A stretch of 64,000 nt of DNA from Juglans regia. Its lineage: Eukaryota; Streptophyta; Magnoliopsida; Fagales; Juglandaceae. This document shows, piece after piece, positions 37,146-46,877 of the stretch. Numbering within the stretch: the stretch's first letter is position 1; each line of letters starts with the position of its first letter. The translations under genes were made by a program, and so were the position numbers. A model generated the notes under the pieces. The model had not been told where the DNA came from, made no database searches, and saw only the letters and a list, made by a program, of their open reading frames with translations. The stretch is from the NCBI RefSeq assembly GCF_001411555.2, contig NC_049903.1, positions 25,680,270 to 25,744,269 of the forward strand, read 5' to 3'.

Positions 37146-38350
37146 GTCACCACTCGTTGGTTCGTGGCAAGTCCATTGATTTAGCTTTTATTTGAGTGAG
37201 GGCCGAGCAGTCAAGAGACTGTCACCACCCGCGTGTTCATGGTGAGTCCAGGTACTCAGCTTTTCTTTGCGCGAGGGTCGACCAGTCAAAGGACACGTCA
37301 CCGTCCAGGGACTTAGCTTTTATTTATGCGAGGACTGGGCAATCAAGAGGTTGTTGCCACCCATTGGTTCGTGGTGAGTTTGGAGACTTGGCTTATATTT
37401 ACTCAAGGGCCGGGCAGTCAAGATACTATCATTGCCTGTTGGTTCGCAGTGAGTCCAGTGACTCAATTTTTATTTGCACGAGGGCTGGGTAGTCAAGGGA
37501 TTGTCCCAACCCGTAGGTTCATAGCCAGTTGAGGGACTTGAATTTTATTTGCCTGAGGGTCAGGTAGTTAAGAGACTGTCGTTGCCCATTGGTTCGCTAC
37601 AAGTCTATTGACTCGAATTCTGTTTGTGCAAGTGCCGAGCAGTCAAGTTACTATCACTGCCTGTGTATTTGCAGCGAGTCCAAGGACTCGACTTTTATTT
37701 TCTCGATGACTGGGCTATCAAGAGACTGTTGCCACCTGTTGGTTCGCAACGAGTCTAGGGACTCGATTTTCATTTTCTTCATGGCCGGGCTATCAAGGGA
37801 CTATCGTCACCAGTTGTTCACGACAAGTCCAAGGACCCGACTTTTATTTACTTGAGGACCGAGCAATCAAGGGACTGTCACCACCCATTGGCTTGCGGTG
37901 AGTCTAGTGACTTGGCTTCTATTTGCCCAAGGGCCAGGCAGTCAAGGGACTGTCATCGCCCTTGTGATCGTGGTGAGTCGAGGGACTTGGCTTTTATTTG
38001 TGCAAAGGCCGAGTAGTCAAGATACGGTCGCCACCTGTTAGTTCACTAGGAGTCCAAGGACTCGACTTTTATTTGCTTGAGGGTTGGGCATGTCAAGGGA
38101 TTGTCCCTGCCCATTGGTTCATAGCGAGTCTAGGGACTCGGCTTTTATTTGCACGAGGGCTGGGTAGTCAAGAGACTATCATTTCCAATAGGTTTGTGGC
38201 GAGTCCAGTGACTCGGCTTTTATTTGTATGAGGGTCGGACAGTCAAGTGACTGCTGCCGTGCGTGTGTTCGTGGTGAGTCAAGTGACTCGGATTTTTTTT
38301 GCATGAGAGCTGGGCAATCAAGAGATTGTCACTTCCTGTGTGTTCACAGC
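37146..38350 (+). repeat. 75-bp tandem array, right part (~16 copies)
   Basis: This continues the 31438-31908 array on the far side of the hAT element. Units have the GAGTC(C/T)A(G/A)(G/T)GACTCGGCTTTTATTTG...GGGCAGTCAAGGGACTGTC pattern, with scattered small deletions, including one shortened unit near 37290-37320. Long open frames (37196-37492, 37589-37855, 37998-38231) are repeat products encoding a loose 25-residue unit (for example IYARTGQSRGCCHPLVRGEF). A short remnant follows the small hAT element at 39077-39105. Confidence 0.9.
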
Positions 38351-39076
38351 TAGAGGTGTAACCGGTCCAGTCCGGTTTTGGACAAAATCTAGGACTGAAT
38401 CGGTATGTACCGGTTTTTCATTTTTCAAAACCGATTACGCCCCTGTTACCTTCCTAAACCGGTACATCCGGTTTTACCGGTTTCCGATTCGGTTCGGTCC
38501 GATTTTCTGGTTTTTTTAAAATGTAAAAAATATATAATAAAATGTTACTTCTTATGATAAAATATTATTAATAATTTAATATAAATATATATATATTATG
38601 TTTAAAGCATATGATCAATTAAATTTTCATTTTTAAGATTAAATTTTTATTTTATAAATTATAATAACATCATCTTATATATAATATATTAATAACATAT
38701 GATCAAACAAATTACAAATGTTCATATTTAAGATTAATATTTTATGTTATAATTTATAAATTATAATATGAAATTATTTTATATATGATATACAATTATA
38801 TATTATATATAAAAATATAATATATTATTATATATAATATATAAAACTTATATATATAAATATTTGTATAATATATAAAATTAATTTATATATAAATATA
38901 TATTTTCCAACCGGTCTAGTTCGATCTGGTCTGGTTCCGAAAACTACGGAACCGAAACCGGATCGGTTCCGACCAGTTTTCATAATATAGGAACCGATTC
39001 CGGATCGGAACGGTTCAAAACCGGACCAACCGGTCCGGTTCAGTCCGGTTTTTCGATTTAAATTTACACCCCTATA
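38351..39076. mobile_element. Non-autonomous hAT element, ~0.73 kb, same family
   Basis: It begins TAGAGGTGTAACCGGTCCAG and ends, inverted, TAGGGGTGTAAATTTAAATC. The first ~180 bp match the left end of the 31909-37145 element, and the following ~500 bp match its right end (for example AAAGCATATGATCAATTAAA is in both, at 36809 and 38606). It therefore looks like an internal deletion product. The flanks TTCACAGC (38343-38350) and ATTACCGC (39077-39084) match at five of eight positions, consistent with an older, eroded duplication. It contains no transposase. Confidence 0.8.
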
Positions 39077-39129
39077 ATTACCGCAAGTCTAGTGACTTAG
39101 CATTTTATTGATAACCTATAAGACAAAAC

Positions 39130-40895
39130 ACATAGTTTGGAAAGAAAGATAATTTTATTCATGGTTTGGCAGTGTTTACTAATACATTTTCTTAATGCAT
39201 TCAAGCAAAAAATTAATAGAAGTGTGGTGTGTGAGCCTTGTCGAGTAGCTAAGAGTAAATGCTTACCATTTTCACTCTCATCAATAAAATCTTATTATCC
39301 TCTTGGATTTGTCCATTCAGATGGACCTATGATGCTCATCTATAGCATCACTAAGTGGTTGCCAATATTATATTCTTCTCACTCTCAAGGATGCATCCTC
39401 TGCATAACAAATTAGAGTCCTTTGATGTCTTTATAAAGTTCAAATGATTTCCTGAACATTAATTATCCACCAAAGTTAAAGCTTTTCAATATGATGGTGG
39501 GGAGACTACAATTTCCTATTCATTTAAAGAGTTTCTACAAACAAGTGGCATCATTCATAGGATTTCTTGTCCCTATACACCTCAGTTGCTATGTAGTCTT
39601 CAATGAACTTCAATTCCCTGCATGTGACCCTTTCTCCTCTCTATTTGGAACCAATGCAGAGGTAGCTAAATGAAGATGACAATCTTCATAAAAAATATGG
39701 AGGGCATTCGATACACACTCCAATCCTCACTCCTCCCTTACACTCTAAAAACACTACAGATTATATATTTCCTATTACTAAATCATCTTCTGTTGCAGCA
39801 CATTCTACTTCTCAATGTGTGTCGTCACCTGAATTTAAATCTGTCTCGACCTCTCCCCATGGGCACAGTGACTTCTCCATTGAGTCACCAACCTCATAAA
39901 TTGTTTCTCCACCTGAGTCACAGCCCTCCCATCCTATGGTCACCCACTTAAAGTTAGGAGTCCATTGTCCCAAAACCTTTCTATATTACCAAGTTTACTA
40001 CACCACGAAGCACCTCAGTGTGCATTGCATGCCATTACAGGCCTTATTGAACCATTTTCATATAATCAAGCTACTAAGTTTGTTGAGTGGCAGGATGTTA
40101 TGAAGGCAGAATTTGATGCCTTACAAGCCAACCACTCGTGGAAACTCTAGGCCTATGGATAAAAATGAGATTCAATGTAAGTGGGTTTTTAAGTTCAAAC
40201 AAAGGTCCAATGACTTCATTAATATGAACAAGGCTATATTAGTAGCTAAGGGATTCCAACAACAAGATGGCTTAGACTATTCTGAAACCTTTAGTCCAAT
40301 TAATGAGTCTTCCACCATTGAGTAATCTTGGAGCTTGTTGTTCATTTCAATTAGCCACTTCGACAACTTGATGTCTCCAATGTTTTTCTCTATGGTTCTT
40401 AACAGAAAAAGTTCATATAGAGCAGCCCTTTGCTCCACGTGCTTGGTTTCATCACTTATCTCCGTCCCTACTTGTTGTTCGGTTTCATTGAATCTCATGT
40501 TTGTTATTTATCGTTCACTTACATTCAACCAAGGGTCAAGATGTATCTCCTTGTCTATGTGGACGAGATCATAGTCTGTATACAAGTCTTCCTCACATAC
40601 AATAGTTAGTCAACAATCTCAGATAAGACTTTCCCATGACGGATTTAGGTCCACTAAAATATTTTTTTTGGGGATTAAAGGTTGACAAGGGCTTATCTTG
40701 TCTTCATCTAGCACAACAACATGAAGGTGATCCTCTTCAAACTCCCATTGATTACAGAGTCATTCTAGGAGCCTTGCAGTATTGTAGCTTGACAAGATCA
40801 GAAATGACAAGATCAGAAATGACATTCCTAGTGAATCAACTTTGTCAATACATGCATAATCCTACAATCTTCATCTCACAGCAAAAAAAGTAGTT
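39130..40895 (+). pseudogene. Ty1-copia polyprotein fragment (integrase and RT), degraded
   Basis: The plus strand carries copia-order pieces. These are a GAG-pre-integrase/integrase start (CEPCRVAKSKCLPFS, FVHSDGP, about 39220-39330), integrase remnants to about 39700, and a serine-rich linker. The RT core follows (KWVFKFKQRSND, LVAKGFQQQDGLDYSETFSP at 40160-40310; DLGPLKYFFWGLKVDKG near 40640-40690), then the ILGALQYCSLTRSEMTFLVNQ wording near 40765-40845. Stops and frame changes are frequent. The RT active-site segment is scrambled, and RNase H and LTRs are absent. The right end abuts the hAT end at 40907. Confidence 0.85.
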
Positions 40896-40906
40896 TTGTT
40901 ACCTTA

Positions 40907-43700
40907 AAATAGGAGTGAGCTCCAACTTCGACGGGGTTGAAAAGCCCACCTCTGATCTCCGACTTTGACTGGAGTCAGAGGTCATCTTGGACTCTGACTC
41001 TGATAGGAGCTTAGAGCTCCGATCAGAGTGTGAGTTAGCCCAAGGGCCAAGGCCCATTGCCGAAGGCCCGATTTGAGTTTGAGCTCTTCATTTTTGAAAA
41101 ACCTATTAAAAAAAAAAAGACAGAATCACACCCTTGTGGGCTTCCCATTTTCGAAATATACTATAAAAAATAATTAAAAAGTTAAATACAATGAGTAATT
41201 ACAAATTGATAATAATTTTCAAATTTTCAGCACCATTAGCCTCCAATTCCAAGCATGTTGCATTGATATGAAAATTTAAAATGTTAGAAATAAAACATTA
41301 TTTTAATCAAACAAAAACAAACAAGGCTTTTTTGCTAATGGTATTTCATTTCTCACCGATAAAGGGGGGTCTCCATCCCTTTGTGCATCCGTCTCAATCG
41401 TTCGCAGTTATTTTGGAGTTAACAGATAGGTTTACAAAATCTTAAAAATTATAAATTAAATAATTAAAACCTTAAGAATATGTAAATATTCATTTAAACG
41501 CATAAAGTTATCCGATTCAAGCCTATAACTTTCGGCGTCAATGGTATTTAGTCCAGTAGGCATTTTGAACTTAGCCAGTTTTATGTGCAAATAAGGGCAT
41601 CCACAGTGGTCGGAGTCAATGAATTCTGATAAGCATCCAACACGCGACCTCCGGTGCTAAACGCCAACACAGAGGCAGTTGTAGTGAGAGGAATGACTAG
41701 CACATCCCAGGCTATTCAGGAAAGGACTGGAAACTTGGTGGAATTAACCTTCCACCAAGTTAATATATGAAATGTATCACTAGATGCCTTGACATCTTCC
41801 ATAAAGTAACGCTCAAGCTCAGACTTACACTGCATAATATTCCTCGATGCCGAATTTGATGATATCGTCACATCAAATCAGATAAACTCTTTGCATGTGT
41901 GTCATCTAAGGAATGTGTCGAGCCAGTCTGGCTTGAGGAGCTACCACCTCCGATTGAAGATTGACCACTACTGTTGTAATAGCTATATAAGTCATCAATA
42001 TCACTATTCAGTTCTCTAATAAATTGATCAGACTTGTTATCATCAAGGACATCCCTAATCCAAAATTCTACAATAACCAACTTATATCGGGGGTCAGGAA
42101 CTGTAGTCACAAATAATAACCTATTGTTCTTCTCAACATCCCCCCAATATTTATTATATTTGGATTTCATCCTCATAACCATACCATTCAATAATCTGAG
42201 AGTGTAAGTACACTTATGTTGCAAGTGGTCATAAAGCCTCTAGAGTTCCTCGAAGTACATGTTTTCAGTACAATATTTAGAACCAGACATGCGCATAGTT
42301 ATGTCATAAAATAACTTCAAAAATTGAACAAAGTACCTCACATTGGCCTAATCAAATGTGTTCGGAGCACCGAGGCCCCTCCCCACCCTTACTGACTCCA
42401 GCAAAGTATACCTCAGCCGCCATCCTCGACCTCAATCCACTCGAATGCTCATTGGTACTTCTGCGCTACATCCAACATTGTTTATATAAAGGTCCACAGA
42501 CTCGAAACGTCCAAGCTCAACATACTAGAAGATAGGATCTGAAGCTGTTCGGTTATAGCCTTAAACTTGCCAAGCCTTTGGGGAGAAGCCCTCACGTATC
42601 TCATAAGGTTGCGGACTTTGGTAGTTGAATCATCAACCTCTTTCAACCGCTCAGCAACTATGAGGTTGATGATATGAGCTTAACATTGAACATGGATAAA
42701 CTCGTGCTCACGAATGATATCCTCTTTTATCGTCGTATTCCGCCTAAACCAATCAATTGTAGTATCATTGGTACTGGCATTGTCAAATGTGATACAAAAT
42801 ACTTTTCTAATTCTCCATCATTTTTACAGTCATCCATCTCTGCCCTGATGGATGAACCCTTGTGATCAATAATTTATTTGAAGCCAATAATCTGCTTTTG
42901 CAACGTCGACTCACTGTCAATGAAGTGGGTTGTGATACACATGTAGTTGAGATTCTGTATGGATGTCCTTGTATCGGTCATAAATGACACTATCTGGCTA
43001 GTGGTAATAAACATCTCTTTCATTTCCGCCTTCTCCTTGGTATGCCTCTTCAGACAATCTCACATCACTATATACCATGAAGGGGAAATTGTGGCTCAAG
43101 AGTGTGCAGAAATCTATGGAAGCCTTTTTTGTCAACAATGATTATTTTCGCATATGATTATTTTCGCAAGCAAATCCCTCAACATATTCTCACTGTATTG
43201 AGGGACTGACATATTCTTATTCTATGTACCATCAGTGGCAGTAGAAGTTTCTTAACTGAGCTTCGTCTGGTCATTGGCCAACAATCCCTTATGTATCTTA
43301 TATTGCTGACAGTCCTTAAGATGTGCTATTAATATAGATGTATCTTGCTTCTTCGAATGACAACCACAAAGTTGCCCGCAATAGTGGCATCTTCCCTATG
43401 GGTTCTCACGATCACCGGAGATTTTGGTGAAATGTCCCCATGTCCACCACCTCTTTTTACTAGGTCGTGGTGGTTGATTGACATTAATATCCAAATCCTC
43501 CTCCTCATTAAGCGTACCCTCGTCTTCTATATATATTGGTACTTGATTACTTGCACATGAAGTAACTACTATAGATGTGGGTCTAGGGGTGAAAGTACCT
43601 ATCGGTGTAGGAACTATGGTATCCCATTGTGGATGATCGTGCCGAGTAGGTGTAACATCCATATTAATATAATTGCACTAAAACAATTAAGAAACAACCA
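40907..43700 (-). mobile_element. Second hAT element, eroded; right end uncertain
   Basis: The left end TAGGAGTGAGCTCCAACTTCG at about 40907 looks like a hAT terminus. The next ~170 bp are dense in CTCCGA/TCGGAG and CTCTGA/TCAGAG words, typical of hAT subterminal repeats. A minus-strand transposase pseudogene fills 41581-43662. I could not find the matching inverted right end or a target duplication; the 51-bp and 42-bp repeats further right may or may not belong to the element. It is a different hAT family from the 31909-37145 element. Confidence 0.6.
41581..43662 (-). pseudogene. hAT transposase (BED finger to dimerisation domain) pseudogene
   Basis: The frame opens MDVTPTRHDHPQWD at 43662. 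A BED zinc finger follows (WTWGHFTKISGDRENP, a stop, then RCHYCGQ ... HLKDC) at about 43450-43310. The RNase H-like region is scattered in several frames (about 43100-42250). A DUF4413-like block with MKSKYNKYWGDVEKNN and VPDPRYKL lies at about 42170-42090. The C-terminal dimerisation domain (SVLAFSTGGRVLDAYQNS, ending ALICT) stops at 41581-41583. The domain order is complete but stops and frame changes are numerous. Confidence 0.8.
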
Positions 43701-43800
43701 ATAAAAGGTGTGAGGAAAATAATCTAGATATTGGAAACACATTGAAAAGAAAAAATATATGTGTCCTTTGTGTGGTTTTAAATAGAAAAAAAATACTAAA

Positions 43801-43990
43801 ACTCACAGTTCACTTGAGCAAAGTGTCAATCGAGTATCAAGTGAACATTTTGTGTGAAGTTTGCTCGAGCCACAGTTGAGCAAGCATTTGAGTGAACCCC
43901 TTGTGTGAAGTTCGCTCAAGCCACAACCGAGCGACCATTCAAGCGAACCTTTTGTGTGAAGTTCACTCAAGCCATAATCGAGCTAGCATC
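43801..43990. repeat. 51-bp tandem repeat, ~3.7 copies
   Basis: Exact-period units start at 43801, 43852, 43903 and 43954. Each contains GTGTGAAGTTCGCTCAAGCCACAA(C/T)CGAGCGAGCATTCAAGTGAACC. CTCAAG/CTTGAG and CGAGC words recur in both orientations within a unit. The array lies just upstream (5') of the second hAT transposase. Confidence 0.85.
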
Positions 43991-44262
43991 ATCTGGAAGG
44001 GCTATTTCAAGTTTTCAACAACAAAATCCCCCAATTTGAAGGCTAAAAACTGAAATCCCCCAATTCAAACAACAAAATTAAAAATCAACACAATTCAATT
44101 TTGGAACCCTAAATCAGAAAAGCCAACCATAAATCAAAAATAAAAAATCTCTTATGGTGCCGTGATGGCTAATGGGAAGTAGTCTATAATGGCTCATGAC
44201 AACGTCCGAGAATTTAAAGGACTTTAGAGTGAAGTAACCTCACCTAACACAAGTGGGTGAAA

Positions 44263-44388
44263 CACATTGAAAATACGGTGAAACCGAATTGCGAATTGTC
44301 GTATCACATTGAAAATACAACGAAGATGAATTGCGAACTACCGTATCATATTGCAAATGTGGTGAAGGTGAATTGAAAACTGCTGCAT
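44263..44388. repeat. 42-bp tandem repeat, three copies
   Basis: Three consecutive 42-bp units start at 44263, 44305 and 44347 with no gaps. The unit resembles CACATTGAAAATACRRYGAAGRYGAATTGCGAACTRCCGTAT. Copy 3 is the most diverged. It lies between the hAT remnant and the LTR fragment that starts near 44400. Its parent element is unknown. Confidence 0.85.
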
Positions 44389-44399
44389 CATAATGAATT

Positions 44400-45293
44400 G
44401 AACATACTTACACCTGGTTAGAGGGCCGGTAATGTGATGCGGCAAGTTGGTAATTAGCAGGGAGCCCATGGTGGTCGTGAGGTATTCCCCCCACATTGTT
44501 AAATTGAAAATATGACAAGAGATTAATTGGAAATAGTACTCTGTTACGTGGCCATATTGTTACTTTGTCACATAGTTACAAGTTTAGTATTTTGGAAAAG
44601 CAATCTAGATGGGAGAATAATATGTTTTATCAAAATTCATATTCATGCTCATGCATCATGTTCATTGTTTACCTTACACAAGCTTATGTTATCTCTGTTT
44701 ATATTTTTATTTAACTTGCTATGATTTCTTAAAATCTTACTGTGATAATTTCCACCACCATTCCTCCTAGAATGGTAGAAATTGTGATAGGTATAGAAGA
44801 CTGCAATGGGGAAACGCAAGCACGAGGATTCCCCAATAGTTAAGGAGGCTCTGAAGAGTCTGGAGTGCTCGTGGGCCCCTCGTTATTAGAGCAACTCAAA
44901 GCAGCCAAGAAATTTATCTGCAAGGCTTTATAACTTTTTGCTGATATCCAAAAAATCATGAAGAAGTGGGATTTTTATATTGTAGTGACATTGATATACT
45001 TTAATGGTTTTCTTTTTGGATAATTGGATGGGGTTTAGGCCCCTTTGCTTTTTTATTGGAAGTCTTTTAAATCAAGTTACTTTTGGGATAATTAGTATTC
45101 TTATTTGATGCCATATTGAAATTGCTCAAGCCTTTGATTATTTTGAATTCTTACACTACAATTATTGTATACTACTAGAAACATGCTAGGTGTATTGTAT
45201 GTCAACTGTCATGAACGAGGGGCTTGTGACTTTTTATTACATATCTTGACACTTCAGTCTGCATCAAATCCCAAGCAGAATCTGGGGGTGTCA
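44400..45293 (+). mobile_element. LTR copy A (3' part only) of the long-LTR family
   Basis: From about 44590 the sequence aligns by eye with the last ~650 bp of copy B (shared words include ATCTAGATGGGAGA, AATGGTAGAA, GTATACT, CTGTCATGAACG) and ends GGGGGTGTCACA at 45293, like the GGGGGCGTCACA end of B. The 5' part is missing; the left boundary near 44400 is approximate. It adjoins a reverse-orientation copy (A') at its 3' end. Confidence 0.65.
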
Positions 45294-46696
45294 CAAAAAA
45301 CATCGTCAAAACATAATATGAAACTCGAGAGCCACTAATTGAGTCCTAAATAAACTCTTGCATGTATAAAATCATTCCATTAAATATCTAAACCAATATT
45401 CCCCAAAACTAAACTCCTAACACATAGATAAAAACCTCAAGAACAACATATATGAAGATCAAAGCCATTAGGTCAAGTTTGCATAACCAAAAAGCACAAC
45501 TTCACCAAAATAGAAACTACTTTGAGTCATCCAGTTTCTAACATTTCAAAATCATGCAAAACTCTTTATAAAATTATTAATCATGCTATAAATCCAAACC
45601 TAACTTGCATATTAATATGTTAACACTTCACCATAGCAAGCTCTAAGTAAGATTTCACCAAAAAATTCATAAAAGTTCCAAAGTTTCAAACAAAAATCAA
45701 AATTGGCACCACTGTGACCTTTGCATCATCAAACCAAACTTTTCTCAATCAAAACTCCATGTAAAATTTCCAAAATATACCAACGTAAACTAGACTCGAA
45801 AGGGAACAAAATATAGGAAGATTGTGTCAAAGAAATCAACTGACATAGGGCTGGTAATGTAAGGGAAAAAATTGTTAGAAATCTGCCTCAAGAGCACTCT
45901 TGGTTTCTCTCTAGAAAAGTGATGGAAAAATGCAAGGTGTGAAGTGAGAATGAGGGAGATGTGTGATATAAGGAGAGGGGTTTACATGAGGGTGGCTAAG
46001 TGACCATTGGATGGGTGGTTGGCAGGCATAAGGAAGGGAACAAAGGGGCTAAAAACTATTGTTTCTAGCTGTAGTTGGCAGAGTGATGGCAAGTGATGGT
46101 TTAGCATTTTTGACTCCATCGAGTGACCATTGGAGGCTACCAAATGAGTGGTGTGTCAGCCATAACCTTGGCCATGGGAGGAGGAAGAAACTTCCTCAAG
46201 AAGCTTGCCTTGGTGGTTTTCAATGGGCCAAAAAGGGGCCTAGCTAATGGGCTTCAATTTGAGGTATGGATGGGGTTTTCATGTAGGGTTTCAGTTGGAT
46301 CAAGTCCAAATCAAATATTTTCTTGGCCCAAAGCCAAAGAGAGTGGTTAAGGGTGTATAAGTGTATAAGTGAGTGATTAATAACACGTGAAAGTGAGTAA
46401 ACATTTAATCAAAACCATGTGATTTAGGGTGCAAAATTTATTATTACAGCATATAATCCTAAATAGTCATACGAGTCTAGTGGTGCAATTGGACTCTTAA
46501 GTACCTTAATTAAATAAAAAGGCACTTTGGGCTACTATTCATCTAGAACTTTGTCACCATAGTGGGTTAGAATTCGCCTATGCTAACAGGCTAAAACCCA
46601 ATCGATTGCTCGATTCGTAAAGTATTTTTGGGATTTCACAACATTCTTGAAGGTCTAAAGAAATTCATCCATCGAATTTATTTTGGGTCATTATAT
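45294..46696 (-). mobile_element. LTR copy A' (minus strand, 5' part) of the same family
   Basis: Read on the minus strand it begins TATAATGACCC at about 46696, just after a purine tract, and continues with U3 sequence resembling copies C and D. Shared features include the GCTAACAGGCTAAAA region near 46580 and the CTTCTTGAGGAAGTTTC block near 46190-46210. A possible TATA-like CTTATATCAC lies near 45973. The sequence is cut at 45294 exactly where copy A ends, which suggests A inserted into A' in opposite orientation. The left remainder is not seen. Confidence 0.6.
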
Positions 46697-46715
46697 CCTC
46701 CCCTCCTTAAAAAAA
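46697..46715 (-). other. Polypurine tract of the A' element
   Basis: The minus strand reads TTTTTTTAAGGAGGGGAGG immediately before the LTR start. This is the plus-strand priming site expected 5' of a 3' LTR. It identifies A' as a 3' LTR with internal element DNA to its right. Confidence 0.65.
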
Positions 46716-46877
46716 GATTTCATCCTTGAAATCTAAGCACGTAAAAAATTTAACTACTACGACACAAGAGGAGAAGATAATACTCACTAACTAACATCCA
46801 TTACTGGCCATGAAGTTGCTAAAAGACAAGGGTGGCAGCATCTCCATCTAGTCCGATGCAGTGTCCTAAGGAATTGG
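46716..46877 (-). mobile_element. Internal DNA of the A' retroelement, left piece
   Basis: It lies between the polypurine tract and solo LTR B. The segment has no intact coding frame. Minus-strand FKDEIFF wording precedes the purine tract, which resembles the end of some gypsy polyproteins. It resumes after B at 50414. Confidence 0.45.

Noticed and set aside
31472..38231. Several 60-100 codon ORFs in the 75-bp array
   Set aside because: They exist because the period is divisible by three. The sequences are degenerate repeats with frequent breaks and no start or domain context.
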